Shown here: in pieces, positions 38,370 through 46,010 of the stretch
How the letters are laid out: each line of letters opens with the position of its first letter
Position numbering within the stretch: the stretch's first letter is position 1
NCBI RefSeq assembly: GCF_028885415.1
Contig: NZ_CP118527.1
Span: 1,364,001-1,428,000, forward strand
DNA from: Streptomyces coeruleorubidus
GTDB lineage: Bacteria > Actinomycetota > Actinomycetes > Streptomycetales > Streptomycetaceae
DNA: 64,000 bases
Reading direction: 5' to 3'
Program-made: the position numbers and the translations under genes
The notes under the pieces: model-generated
The model's input: only the letters and a program-made list of their open reading frames with translations
Database searches by the model: none
Told to the model about the DNA's origin: nothing

Positions 38370-39608
38370 GTGACAGGTCGTCGCAGGCGACGGGGAGCAG
38401 GCAGAGCGGTACTGGCGTTTCTCACGGCGTTCGGCGCGCTGGCCGGTGCGGGCCTGGCGGGGGCGGCACCGGCCGGCGCCGTCCAGAAGGGCGTGCGGGT
38501 CGCGCCGGGTGTCACGTACGAGGAGTTCGACATCAAGGCGGCCAAGGGGGTGACCCATGCGCATGTGCTGAGGGTCGACCTGGGCCATCCGCGGGTACGG
38601 GTCGAGCTGCTGTATCCCGGGGCGGTGGCCTCGCGCGCGCAGGTCTCGCGGATGGCCGACGCCCAGGGGGCCGTCGCCGGTGTCAACGGCGACTTCTTCA
38701 ACATCACCGAGGCGCAGCACCCGGGCGTCGAGGCGACCGGCGCGAGCGTGGGTCCGGCGATCGCGGCGGGGCGGACGCTCAAGGCGGCCGTGCCGAACGG
38801 CCAGCGCTTCGGGCCCGCGCTGCCGCCCGGCGCGACCACCGAGGACGTGTTCGGCGTCGGCACCGACGGAGTGGCGCGGTTGGACCGGCTGGCCCTGGAC
38901 GGCTCGGTCCGAACGGAGGAGGCGCAGGTGCCGCTGGGCGGGCTCAACCAGTACGCGCTGCCGGTGGGTTCGGTCGGTGCGTTCACCTCCGACTGGGGCA
39001 GCGTCTCCCGGGTGCGCGCCACGTGTGGCACGGACACGGACCGGGCCGCGCCCTGCAGTACGGACACGTACGAGGTGACGGTCCGCGACGGCAAGGTCGT
39101 GTCGGCCGCCGACACACCCGGCAGCGGTCCCATCGCCGCGGGCACGACCGTGCTGGTCGGCCGGGAGGCCGGGGCCCAGTGGTTGCGGAAGTTGTCCACC
39201 GGCGAAGCGGTCGAGGTCGAGCACCGTCTCGTGGCGGCCACGGACGGCGCCGCCTACCGCCTCGCCCTCGGCGGCTACCCGGTCCTCACGGGCGGGCGGC
39301 CGCTGCCGGGTCTGGACGACACGACGTCGGCCGTCCGTACGGCCGTGGGGATCGCCGACGACGGACGGTGCGTGCTGCTGCTCGCACTGGACGGCGCCGC
39401 CGCCTACCGCAGCGGCCTGACGATCGCCGAAGTGGCCGACACCATGCGGAAGCTGGGCTCGGACGACGCCTTCAGCCTGGACGGCGGCGGGTCGTCGACG
39501 CTGGTCGCCCGGAAGGCGGGCGCGAGCACCGTCTCGGTACGCAACCACCCCAGCGGCGGCGCCGAACGCGCCGTTCCGAACGGCATCGGCGTGTTTTCGG
39601 GAACGTGA
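38370..39608 (+). CDS. Secreted phosphodiester glycosidase family protein (NAGPA-like)
   Basis: 412 residues from GTG 38370, with GGGGG upstream; a TTG 13 codons earlier is less likely because it precedes the signal peptide by non-conserved residues. Signal peptide: RRRRRGAG, hydrophobic core VLAFLTAFGALAGAGLAGAA, cleavage near PAGAVQ. The mature part fits the NAGPA domain: GVTYEEFDI, VAGVNGDFFNI, SVGPAIAAGRTLKAAV, and C-terminal blocks RTAVGIADDGRCVLLLALDG, SLDGGGSSTLVA and NHPSGGAERAVPNGIGVF. Homologues hydrolyse GlcNAc-1-phosphodiesters; the bacterial substrate may be a wall or exopolymer component. Two Cys in the middle may form a disulphide. Confidence 0.87.
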   Translation: MTGRRRRRGAGRAVLAFLTAFGALAGAGLAGAAPAGAVQKGVRVAPGVTYEEFDIKAAKGVTHAHVLRVDLGHPRVRVELLYPGAVASRAQVSRMADAQGAVAGVNGDFFNITEAQHPGVEATGASVGPAIAAGRTLKAAVPNGQRFGPALPPGATTEDVFGVGTDGVARLDRLALDGSVRTEEAQVPLGGLNQYALPVGSVGAFTSDWGSVSRVRATCGTDTDRAAPCSTDTYEVTVRDGKVVSAADTPGSGPIAAGTTVLVGREAGAQWLRKLSTGEAVEVEHRLVAATDGAAYRLALGGYPVLTGGRPLPGLDDTTSAVRTAVGIADDGRCVLLLALDGAAAYRSGLTIAEVADTMRKLGSDDAFSLDGGGSSTLVARKAGASTVSVRNHPSGGAERAVPNGIGVFSGT

Positions 39609-39610
39609 CG

Positions 39611-39805
39611 TCAGGGCCGCAGACCGCTGACGATGTCCGCCGTCGCCGTGAGACCGCTGTGGATGGTGGGAGCGATGCTGGTGCTGGCCAGGTAGAAGCC
39701 GAGCAGCAGGCAGACCAGCGCATGGGAGACCTTCAGCCCGCCGTTGCGCAGGAAGATCACCGCCAGGATCGCGAGCAGCAGCACCACAGAGATGGAAATG
39801 GCCAT
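39611..39805 (-). CDS. Small two-helix membrane protein
   Basis: 64 residues from ATG 39805 (GGAGGAG upstream; an ATG six codons earlier lacks a site). Two hydrophobic helices: MAISISVVLLLAILAVIFL and SHALVCLLLGFYLASTSIAP, with a short loop RNGGLKV between. The tail IHSGLTATADIVSGLRP is polar. This compact protein is widespread in Streptomyces as an unnamed conserved family. Convergent with the phosphodiester glycosidase gene, two bases between stops. Confidence 0.8.
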   Translation of the reverse strand: MAISISVVLLLAILAVIFLRNGGLKVSHALVCLLLGFYLASTSIAPTIHSGLTATADIVSGLRP

Positions 39806-39943
39806 CGTCGACTCCTCCGCCACGCCGCCACGTCCGGTTCACGGCGTTCGGCCGTAAGTGTGGCGTAGCGGAGGGTTCGTCCGGGCGGCTGACCTGTCCG
39901 CCGAACGTGTGATGTTCTACGTGTCCAACGTGTTCTGCGCGTC

Positions 39944-40807
39944 CTATACCGCCCGCCGGGAGTCCAGGAACGCCTCCAGTCCGGCGAGGTCGTCGGTGTT
40001 GAGGTGGTCGACGTCCGCGGCGAGCAGTTCGGCCCACAGTGCGTCCCGGGCGGGCCCGGCCAGGTCCGGGGTCGCCCAGAACCGCACCTTCTGGCCCCGC
40101 TTGTGCGCGGCCCGGACGATGCCCCGCAGCTTCTCCCGCTCGGCGTCCGGGAACGCGCCCACGCCCCGCCAGGTGAAGTTGAGCGTCCAGTTGTCGCTGA
40201 TCAGCGGTATGAAGGAGGCCGGCGCCTGGCTGCCGAGGTCGGCGAGCCGGCCGTCGTAGAAGGCACGCCGGACGGTCTGGGCCTCCATGGGAGCGCGGGC
40301 CGCGCGGTCGCCGGAGATGACGGCGGTGACCGGGCCGGGGAGGACGCGGCCGTGGGCGTACGTCGTGAACAGGTGCCGGTAGCGCCTGAGGTGGCGGTCG
40401 AGTTCGAGGTACGTCGACGAGCCCTCGGTCTTGATGTCGACGAGCAGCTGCAGCGACCCGCGGTACCCCCGGTACACGCGGCCGCCGTTGGCCCGCACGC
40501 GCGCGGCGAGCGGGTCGAGGTAGAGGGACTCCAGCGTGCGGGCCGGGTCGAGGTCCTCCGGGTCGTGGGCGACGAGGAGCTGGTCGCCGACGAGGTAGAT
40601 GTCGGCTTCGACGCTGCCGAACCGGTGGTCCAGGGCGTCGAACAGGGGGCGCGGGTGCTCGTAGTCGTTGTGGGCGTGGGCGCGCCACAACGGGCGGGGC
40701 CCGTGCCGCCGTTCGCCGGCGAGGGCGTGGGTGGCGGGGAGGGCGACCGAGCCCGCGAGGGCGGCGCCGAGGGTGGTGAGGGCTCTGCGACGGGTGGTGA
40801 GGTCCAT
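39944..40807 (-). CDS. Exported glycerophosphodiester phosphodiesterase-like protein
   Basis: 287 residues. N-terminal signal with Tat character (TTRRRALTTLGAALAG) and cleavage near ALAGER. The barrel begins RAHAHNDYEHPRPLFDALDHRFGSVEADIYLVGDQLLVAHDPEDL. The His pair and the E.D with a later His (VAHDP) match GDPD/PI-PLC-type metal and catalytic residues. Other blocks are LQLLVDIKTEG and KVRFWATPDL; AADVDHLNTDDL near the C-terminus completes the fold. It resembles the AIM6-like subgroup. The substrate is likely a phosphodiester in the wall or periplasm; glycerophosphodiesters are not proven. Direct repeats TGTTCT(A/G)CG(T/C)GTCC at 39913-39926 and 39931-39944 adjoin its end. Confidence 0.83.
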   Translation of the reverse strand: MDLTTRRRALTTLGAALAGSVALPATHALAGERRHGPRPLWRAHAHNDYEHPRPLFDALDHRFGSVEADIYLVGDQLLVAHDPEDLDPARTLESLYLDPLAARVRANGGRVYRGYRGSLQLLVDIKTEGSSTYLELDRHLRRYRHLFTTYAHGRVLPGPVTAVISGDRAARAPMEAQTVRRAFYDGRLADLGSQAPASFIPLISDNWTLNFTWRGVGAFPDAEREKLRGIVRAAHKRGQKVRFWATPDLAGPARDALWAELLAADVDHLNTDDLAGLEAFLDSRRAV

Positions 40808-40938
40808 GCTCTGCCTCCCTGGAGGTGCCGTACGGGAACCCTGCGAGTATGGGGTTCGGGCAGGGCCAAGGAGCAGGGCCTTGCGGGGAGTTGGCCGGAG
40901 TGACGTCGTGCGTTCACTTCACCGGAGCAGGGCGCACG

Positions 40939-40970
40939 GAAAAGCCCGCCCCTGGTGGGACGGGCTTTTC
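40939..40970. terminator. Perfect terminator hairpin after the acyl-CoA dehydrogenase operon
   Basis: GAAAAGCCCG and CGGGCTTTTC form perfect 10-bp arms around a 12-base loop. Followed by T-rich sequence on the minus strand side (AAAA on the plus strand), about 45 bp past the stop of the acyl-CoA dehydrogenase at 41014, so it ends that operon. The remaining 40808-40938 stretch holds the promoter region of the GDPD gene, with nothing distinctive. Confidence 0.85.
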
Positions 40971-41013
40971 TCCGGCGTCGACGAGGCGTTGAGAGGCGTC
41001 GGCCAGGTGTCTG

Positions 41014-42096
41014 TCAGGGGGCCTGGAGGTCGACCAGTCCGGCCAGTGCCTCCCGGTGGGCGCCGGCCGTGCCGTAGGCGATCGAGTCGGCCTTCGCGCG
41101 CTTCAGGTACAGGTGCACCGGGTGTTCCCACGTCATGCCGATGCCGCCGTGCAGTTGCAGTGCCTCCTCTGCGGCGTGGACGGCCACGGGTGCCGCGCAG
41201 GCCTGGGCGACGGTGACCGCCACGTCGGCGTCCTGGCCGGTCGACAGGGCGTCGGCGGCGTTGCGGGCGGCCGCGCGGAGGCCCGCGACCTCCAGCCACA
41301 GCTGGGCCAGCCGGTGCTTGAGCGCCTGGAAGCCGCCGACGGGCCGGTTGAACTGCTTGCGGTCCTTGAGGTAGCGGACGGTCTCCGTCAGCGTCCAGTC
41401 GGCCAGGCCGAGCTGTTCGGAGGCGAGCAGTCCCGCTCCGGCACGCAGGGCCCGGCGTACGGCGGGTTCGGCGTCCCCCAGCAGGCGGCCCGGCACCCCG
41501 TCGAGGGTGACGGTCGCGAGCGGCCGGGTCAGGTCCAGGGAGACCTGGGGTGTGACGGTCGCGGCGGTGGCGTCGACCGCGTACAGGCCGCCGTCGTCGG
41601 CGGGCACGAGCAGCACGTCGGCGACGGCCGCGTCCGCGATGCCGGTCAGTTCGCCGTGCAGCAGGCCGTTGTCGTAGGGGACGACCTTGTAGGCGGCGCC
41701 CGGTGCGACGCCGAGGGAGACCGCGAGGGCCCCGATCGACGTCCCGGAGGCGAGCTCGGTGAGCAGGTCGTCGGTACCGCAGGCCAGCAGCGCCTCGGTG
41801 GCGACGACCGCGCTCGTGAGGTACGGGACGGGCGCGACCACACGCCCCAGTTCCTCCAGCACCACGGCGGCTTCCCGGTGCGTGGCACCCTGGCCGTCCA
41901 GCTCTTCGGGCACCAGCAGGCCCGCGAGGCCCATGCCGTCGGTGAGGGCCTTCCACAGCGCCAGGTTGTGCGGAGTGTCCGACTCGATGCGGGCGATGAC
42001 GCCGGGCGCGTCGCAGTGGTCGGCGAGCAGGTCGCGGACGGCGGCGCGCAGCGCCTCTTCCTCCTCCGAGTACAACAGGTCGGGCTGGGTGCTCAT
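41014..42096 (-). CDS. Acyl-CoA dehydrogenase
   Basis: 360 residues. It has the acyl-CoA dehydrogenase fold: N-terminal helices (EEEALRAAVRDLLADHC), a middle beta domain around YAVDATAATVTPQVSLDLTRPLATVTLDGVPG, and a C-terminal helical bundle with RKQFNRPVGGFQALKHRLAQLWLEVA and LQLHGGIGMTWEHPVHLYLKRAK. The catalytic Glu position is not the canonical E of medium-chain enzymes; this resembles short, FadE-like partners that work as heteromers with a second dehydrogenase. It overlaps the neighbouring dehydrogenase (42093-43257) by ATGA, so both subunits were probably one complex. Last gene of the operon. Confidence 0.87.
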   Translation of the reverse strand: MSTQPDLLYSEEEEALRAAVRDLLADHCDAPGVIARIESDTPHNLALWKALTDGMGLAGLLVPEELDGQGATHREAAVVLEELGRVVAPVPYLTSAVVATEALLACGTDDLLTELASGTSIGALAVSLGVAPGAAYKVVPYDNGLLHGELTGIADAAVADVLLVPADDGGLYAVDATAATVTPQVSLDLTRPLATVTLDGVPGRLLGDAEPAVRRALRAGAGLLASEQLGLADWTLTETVRYLKDRKQFNRPVGGFQALKHRLAQLWLEVAGLRAAARNAADALSTGQDADVAVTVAQACAAPVAVHAAEEALQLHGGIGMTWEHPVHLYLKRAKADSIAYGTAGAHREALAGLVDLQAP

Positions 42097-43257
42097 CGGG
42101 CGAGGTCCTTCCAGGCGACGTCCTTGTCGGTGCGCGGTTCGGCGGGCAGGCCGAGGACGCGCTCGGCGACGATGTTCAGCAGGACCTCGCTGGTCCCGCC
42201 CTCGATGCTGTTGCCCTTGGAACGCAGGTAGCGGTAGCCGGCCTCGCGGCCGGTGAAGTCGACCAGCTCCGGTCGGCGCATGGTCCAGTCGTCGTACAAC
42301 AGGCCCTCCTCACCGAGGAGTTCCACCTCCAGGCCGCTGATCTCCTGGTTGAGGCGGGCGAAGGCGAGCTTCATGCCGGCGCCCTCGGGGCCGGGCTGGC
42401 CGACCACGAGCTGCTGGCGCAGCCGCTCGCCGGTGAGCCGGGCGACCTCGGCCTCGACCCAGAGCTTCAGCAGGCGCTGGTGCAGGTCGTGGGTGCGCAG
42501 CTCCGGGCGCTCGCGCCAGGTCCTGGAGACCGGGCCGATCATGCCGCCCTCGCGGGGCAGCCGCATGCCGCCGATGGCGACGCGCTCGTTGTTCAGGGTG
42601 GTCTGCGCGACCCGCCAGCCGTCACCGACCTCGCCGAGGCGGCGGGAGTCCGGGATGCGGACGTCGGTGAGGAACACCTCGTTGAACTCGGCCTCGCCGG
42701 TGACCTGCCGCAGCGGCCGCACCTCGACACCCGGGTCGGTCATGTCGCAGACGAAGTACGTGATGCCCCGGTGCTTGGGCACGTCCGGGTCGGTGCGGGC
42801 GATGAGGATCGCCCAGCGGGCCACGTGGGCGCTGGACGTCCAGACCTTCTGCCCGTTGACGACCCAGTCGTCGCCCTCCCGCACCGCTCGTGTACGCAGC
42901 GCGGCGAGGTCGGATCCGGCACCCGGCTCGCTGAACAGCTGGCACCAGACCTCCTCGCCCACCCAAAGAGGCCTGAGGAATCGCTGCTTCTGCTCTTCGG
43001 TGCCGTACTTGAGGATCGTCGGCGCGGCCGATGCGCCGCGGGTCGTTGTCGGGTGCCCCGGCCGCCTCCAACTCGGCGTCCACGACGGCCTGGAGGGAAC
43101 GGGGAGCGCCGAGTCCGCCGAGGCCCTCCGGGTAGTGCACCCAGGCCAGTCCGGCGTCGAAGCGGGCCCGGAGGAAGTCCAGGCGGTCGGTCGAGGCCGG
43201 CGGGTGAGCGGCCAGCAAGTCCTGTGTGCGACGGCGCAGTTCCTCGGCGCTGGTCAT
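42093..43257 (-). pseudogene. Acyl-CoA dehydrogenase with a frameshift
   Basis: Frame 1 from ATG 43257 encodes SAEELRRRTQDLLAAHPP, VHYPEGLGGLGAP and AELEAAGAPDNDPRRIG. At about 43021-43031 the homologous sequence moves to another frame: APTILKYGTEEQKQRFLRP, then WVGEEVWCQLFSEPGAGSDLA, GITYFVCDMTDPGVEV and SIEGGTSEVLLNIVAERVLGLP with the catalytic region. An ATCGG/ATGG repeat flanks the junction and about 3-4 expected residues (a GM-containing turn) are missing, which suggests an 11-base deletion. Either the gene is dead, or a sequencing error lies here. It is coupled by ATGA to both neighbours, so loss could affect translation of the downstream partner. Confidence 0.8.
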
Positions 43258-44219
43258 GCTGCCTCCTCCACGACGACGGCGATCCGGCCGGTGGTGAGGC
43301 CGTCCGCGACCTTCTGCACGGCGGTGGCGGTCCCGCCGAGCGGCACGCGTTCACTCACCAGCGGCTTGATCGCGCCGCGGGCGGCCAGCTCGGTGAGCTG
43401 CGCGTGGCAGTGCCGGACGAGCTTCGGGTTCTTGGTGTTGTACAGGCCCCAGTGCAGGCCGAGGATCGAGTAGTTCTTCACCAGGGCGTGGTTCAGCCCC
43501 GGGCTGGGGATCGTGCCGCTGGCGAAGCCGACGACCACGATGCGCCCCTCGAAGGCGACGGCCTTGGCGGACTGGGCGTAGGCCTCGCCGCCGACCGGGT
43601 CGTAGATCACGTCGGCGCCCCGGCCGCCGGTGGCCTCCTTGACGGCGGCGACGACGTCCTCGGAGTGCCGGTCGATCACGACGTCGCAGCCCAGCTCGCG
43701 GGCGACGGCCGCCTTCCCGGAGCCGCCGACGACACCGATGACGGTGGCGCCGGCGGCCTTCCCGAGCTGCACGGCCGCGCTGCCGACCCCTCCTGCGGCA
43801 GCGTGGACGAGCAGGGTCTCGCCGGCCTCCAGACCGGCCCGGCGGTGCAGACCGAACCAGCCGGTCTGGTAGCCGATGTGCAGGGCCGCGGCCTCCGCGT
43901 CGTCCAGGGCGTCCGGCGCGGGCAGGAGGGCGGCCAAGTCCGCGACGGCGTACTCGGCGAAGCCGCCGTACGGCAGCGCCGGGTTGGCGATCACCCGGCG
44001 GCCGTCCTCGGTCTCGCCGCAGATCTCCACGCCCGGGGTGAACGGCAGCGGCGGCCTGACCTGGTACTGGCCGCGGCACAGCAGGGCATCGGGGAAGTTG
44101 ATGTTCGCGGCGCGCACCTTCAGCAGGACCTGGCCGTCGCCGGGCGCGGGCGCTTCCACGTCCTCCAGCCGCATCACCTCACCCGGCTCGCCGTTCTCGT
44201 GCACTTGCCATGCCTGCAT
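43254..44219 (-). CDS. NADPH:quinone oxidoreductase/enoyl reductase (MDR family)
   Basis: 321 residues. Zinc-free medium-chain dehydrogenase/reductase: VRAANINFPDALLCRGQYQVRPPLPFTPGVEICG at the N-terminal GroES-like domain, then ALHIGYQTGWFGLHRRAGLEAGETLLVHAAAGGVGSAAVQLGKAAG with the NADP motif (AAGGVG), VIYDPVGGEAY and VVVGFASGTIP. It reduces quinones, or enoyl-CoA-like double bonds, with NADPH. It heads the operon with the acyl-CoA dehydrogenases (ATGA overlap at 43254-43257), which suggests an oxidation pathway for a fatty or branched acyl-CoA. A palindrome at 44278-44289 lies upstream. Confidence 0.88.
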   Translation of the reverse strand: MQAWQVHENGEPGEVMRLEDVEAPAPGDGQVLLKVRAANINFPDALLCRGQYQVRPPLPFTPGVEICGETEDGRRVIANPALPYGGFAEYAVADLAALLPAPDALDDAEAAALHIGYQTGWFGLHRRAGLEAGETLLVHAAAGGVGSAAVQLGKAAGATVIGVVGGSGKAAVARELGCDVVIDRHSEDVVAAVKEATGGRGADVIYDPVGGEAYAQSAKAVAFEGRIVVVGFASGTIPSPGLNHALVKNYSILGLHWGLYNTKNPKLVRHCHAQLTELAARGAIKPLVSERVPLGGTATAVQKVADGLTTGRIAVVVEEAA

Positions 44220-44277
44220 GCGGGGCCTCCACGGGCTGCGTCGACTGCGTCGTTCGACCGGGGTCGAGTCGCATACT

Positions 44278-44289
44278 AAGCGGTCGCTT
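44278..44289. promoter_or_regulatory. Palindromic operator upstream of the acyl-CoA dehydrogenase operon
   Basis: AAGCG-GT-CGCTT, perfect 5-bp arms about a 2-base centre, in the ACTAAGCGG context, about 59-70 bp upstream of the oxidoreductase start. It resembles TetR-family sites found before actinobacterial fatty-acid catabolic operons. The cognate regulator is not adjacent. Confidence 0.5.
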
Positions 44290-44344
44290 GCAGATCAGGG
44301 AACAGTCTCCGGGTGACGAGTGCCGCCGGGGGGTATCTCGTACG

Positions 44345-44917
44345 TCACGACCGCCTGGGCCGCGCCCGCACATGCATCCGCTCCCCCTGCGGCCCGAACA
44401 GGCTGAGGAACTCCACGGGCCCCTCCCCCGTCGACCCGAACCAGTGCGGCACGCGGGTGTCGAACTCCGCGGCCTCCCCCGCCGTGAGCACCACGTCGTG
44501 CTCGCCCAGCACCAGGCGCAGTTTCCCGGACAGCACGTACAGCCACTCGTAGCCCTCGTGCGTGCGCGGGTCCGGCTCCTGTCTGCGCTGGGGTTCCAGC
44601 ACCTTGTAGGCCTGGAGGCCGCCGGGCTGGCGGGTGAGCGGCCAGTGGGTGCGGCCGAACATCTCGATCGGCTTCGACCGCACCCGCGGGTCACCGGCCG
44701 GCGGGGCTCCGACCAGCTCGTCCAGGGCCACCTGGTGCGCCCGGGCGATCGGCAGCAGCAGCTCCAGGCTGGGTTTGCGCAGGCCGGACTCCAGTCGCGA
44801 CAGGGTGCTCACGGAGATGCCGGTGGTCTCGGAGAGCGCCGCCAGGGTCACCTCCCGCTCCTTGCGCATCTGCCGCAGCCGGGGGCCGACGCCCGCGAGT
44901 ACCTCGTCCGTAGTCAT
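44345..44917 (-). CDS. XRE-family regulator with cupin domain
   Basis: 190 residues. Residues ~8-66 are an HTH_3: RLRQMRKEREVTLAALSETTGISVSTLSRLESGLRKPSLELLLPIARAHQ. Residues ~85-185 are a cupin: YKVLEPQRRQEPDPRTHEGYEWLYVLSGKLRLVLGEHDVVLTAGEAAEFDTRVPHWFGSTGEG, with possible metal-binding His/Glu (HEGYE) and His near the end. Such proteins respond to small molecules. It is divergent from the FAD oxidoreductase at 44996 and has a promoter with a palindrome at 44924-44952, suggesting autorepression and control of that neighbour. Confidence 0.9.
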   Translation of the reverse strand: MTTDEVLAGVGPRLRQMRKEREVTLAALSETTGISVSTLSRLESGLRKPSLELLLPIARAHQVALDELVGAPPAGDPRVRSKPIEMFGRTHWPLTRQPGGLQAYKVLEPQRRQEPDPRTHEGYEWLYVLSGKLRLVLGEHDVVLTAGEAAEFDTRVPHWFGSTGEGPVEFLSLFGPQGERMHVRARPRRS

Positions 44918-44923
44918 GGTCGT

Positions 44924-44952
44924 ATTGCAGGTTCGGCAAACACGTTTGTCAA
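44924..44952 (-). promoter_or_regulatory. Promoter and palindrome for the XRE-cupin gene (near-leaderless)
   Basis: On the minus strand, TTGACA (44947-44952) is followed after exactly 17 bases by TGCAAT (44924-44929), a good -35/-10 pair. The -10 lies six bases from the ATG, so transcription would start close to or at the start codon. CAAACACGTTTG (44937-44948), a perfect palindrome with 5-bp arms, overlaps the -35 and is an obvious autorepression site. Confidence 0.65.
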
Positions 44953-44995
44953 TCCCGTGTCACCGGGGCGACTCTCGGCGGTGGAGGTGGTCACC

Positions 44996-45925
44996 ATGAC
45001 CGAGAAGTACGCAGTGGTCGTCATCGGCGGGGGTGCGGCAGGGCTGTCCGCGGCGCTGGTGCTGGGCCGGGCCCGGCACCACACGCTGGTCGTCGACGCG
45101 GGCGAGCCGCGCAACGCTCCCGCCGCGCACATGCAGGGCTATCTGTCGCGGGACGGGATGCCGCCCGCCGAGTTCCTCGCCGTCGGCCGGGAGGAGATCG
45201 CGCGCTACGGCGTGGAGCTCGTGCGGGACCGGGTGGTGGAGGTGGGCAAGGGCGAGGACTTCGCCGTGATGCTGGCCGGCGGGCGGACCGTGCGGGCCCG
45301 GCGGCTGGTGATCGCGACCGGGCTGAAGGACGAGCTGCCGGCGGTTCCGGGGGTCGCCGAGCGGTTCGGCCGGGACGTGCTGCACTGCCCGTTCTGCCAC
45401 GGCTGGGAGGTGCGCGACCAGCCGTTCGGGGTGCTGGCGTCGAGCCCGGCTAGCGTGCACCAGGCGCTGATCGTGTCCCAGTGGTCGAAGGACGTGCGCT
45501 TCTTCCTGCACACGGTCGCCGAGGAGGAGCTGTCCGACCAGGACCTGCGCCGGCTGGCCGCGGCCGGGGTGGACGTGGTGCCCGGCGAGGTCGCGGGGCT
45601 GGTGGTCGAGGACGACCGGCTCACCGGCATCCGGCTCGCCGACGGTACGACGCTCGCCCGCTCCGTGCTCTTCGTCGGCCCGCGCCCCGTCCCGCAGACC
45701 GGCCTGCTCGAACGGCTCGGCGCCGAGCTGCGCGAGACGCCCTTCGGCGCGTACCCGGTGGTCGACCCGACCGGGCTGACGACCGTCCCGGGCGTGTGGG
45801 CCGCGGGCAACGCGATCGGCTTCGCCGAGCAGGTCGTGCACGCGGCGAGCGGCGGATACCGGGCGGCGTCCGCGATCGTCGGGGATCTGCTGATGACCGA
45901 CCTCGACGCGGCCGCCCGGGAGTAG
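44996..45925 (+). CDS. FAD-dependent oxidoreductase, thioredoxin reductase-like
   Basis: 309 residues from ATG 44996, preceded by GTGGAGGTGG. FAD motif VVIGGGAAGLSAALVLGRARHH (~9-30), DAGEPRNAPAAHMQGYLSRDG, the redox Cys pair CPFCHGWEV (CxxC, ~131-138), and a C-terminal FAD-loop GVWAAGNAIG. The pair of Cys is placed as in thioredoxin reductase-like proteins such as TrxB relatives, but no NADPH motif of the classical kind is obvious (GVLASSPASV). It likely transfers electrons to a disulphide or dithiol substrate. Divergent from the XRE-cupin gene, its probable regulator. Confidence 0.88.
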   Translation: MTEKYAVVVIGGGAAGLSAALVLGRARHHTLVVDAGEPRNAPAAHMQGYLSRDGMPPAEFLAVGREEIARYGVELVRDRVVEVGKGEDFAVMLAGGRTVRARRLVIATGLKDELPAVPGVAERFGRDVLHCPFCHGWEVRDQPFGVLASSPASVHQALIVSQWSKDVRFFLHTVAEEELSDQDLRRLAAAGVDVVPGEVAGLVVEDDRLTGIRLADGTTLARSVLFVGPRPVPQTGLLERLGAELRETPFGAYPVVDPTGLTTVPGVWAAGNAIGFAEQVVHAASGGYRAASAIVGDLLMTDLDAAARE

Positions 45926-46010
45926 AAGCGCCGCCGTCCGCGGTCGCGGCCCGCCCTCAGGACACGGTCGTCCGGGTGTAGAGGCCGCCCCTCCGGTGCA
46001 CCATGGCTGC

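Noticed and set aside
44210..44995. Long plus-strand frame extending the FAD oxidoreductase upstream
   Set aside because: It runs antisense through the XRE-cupin gene; the GTGGAGGTGG site and FAD motif fix the start at 44996.
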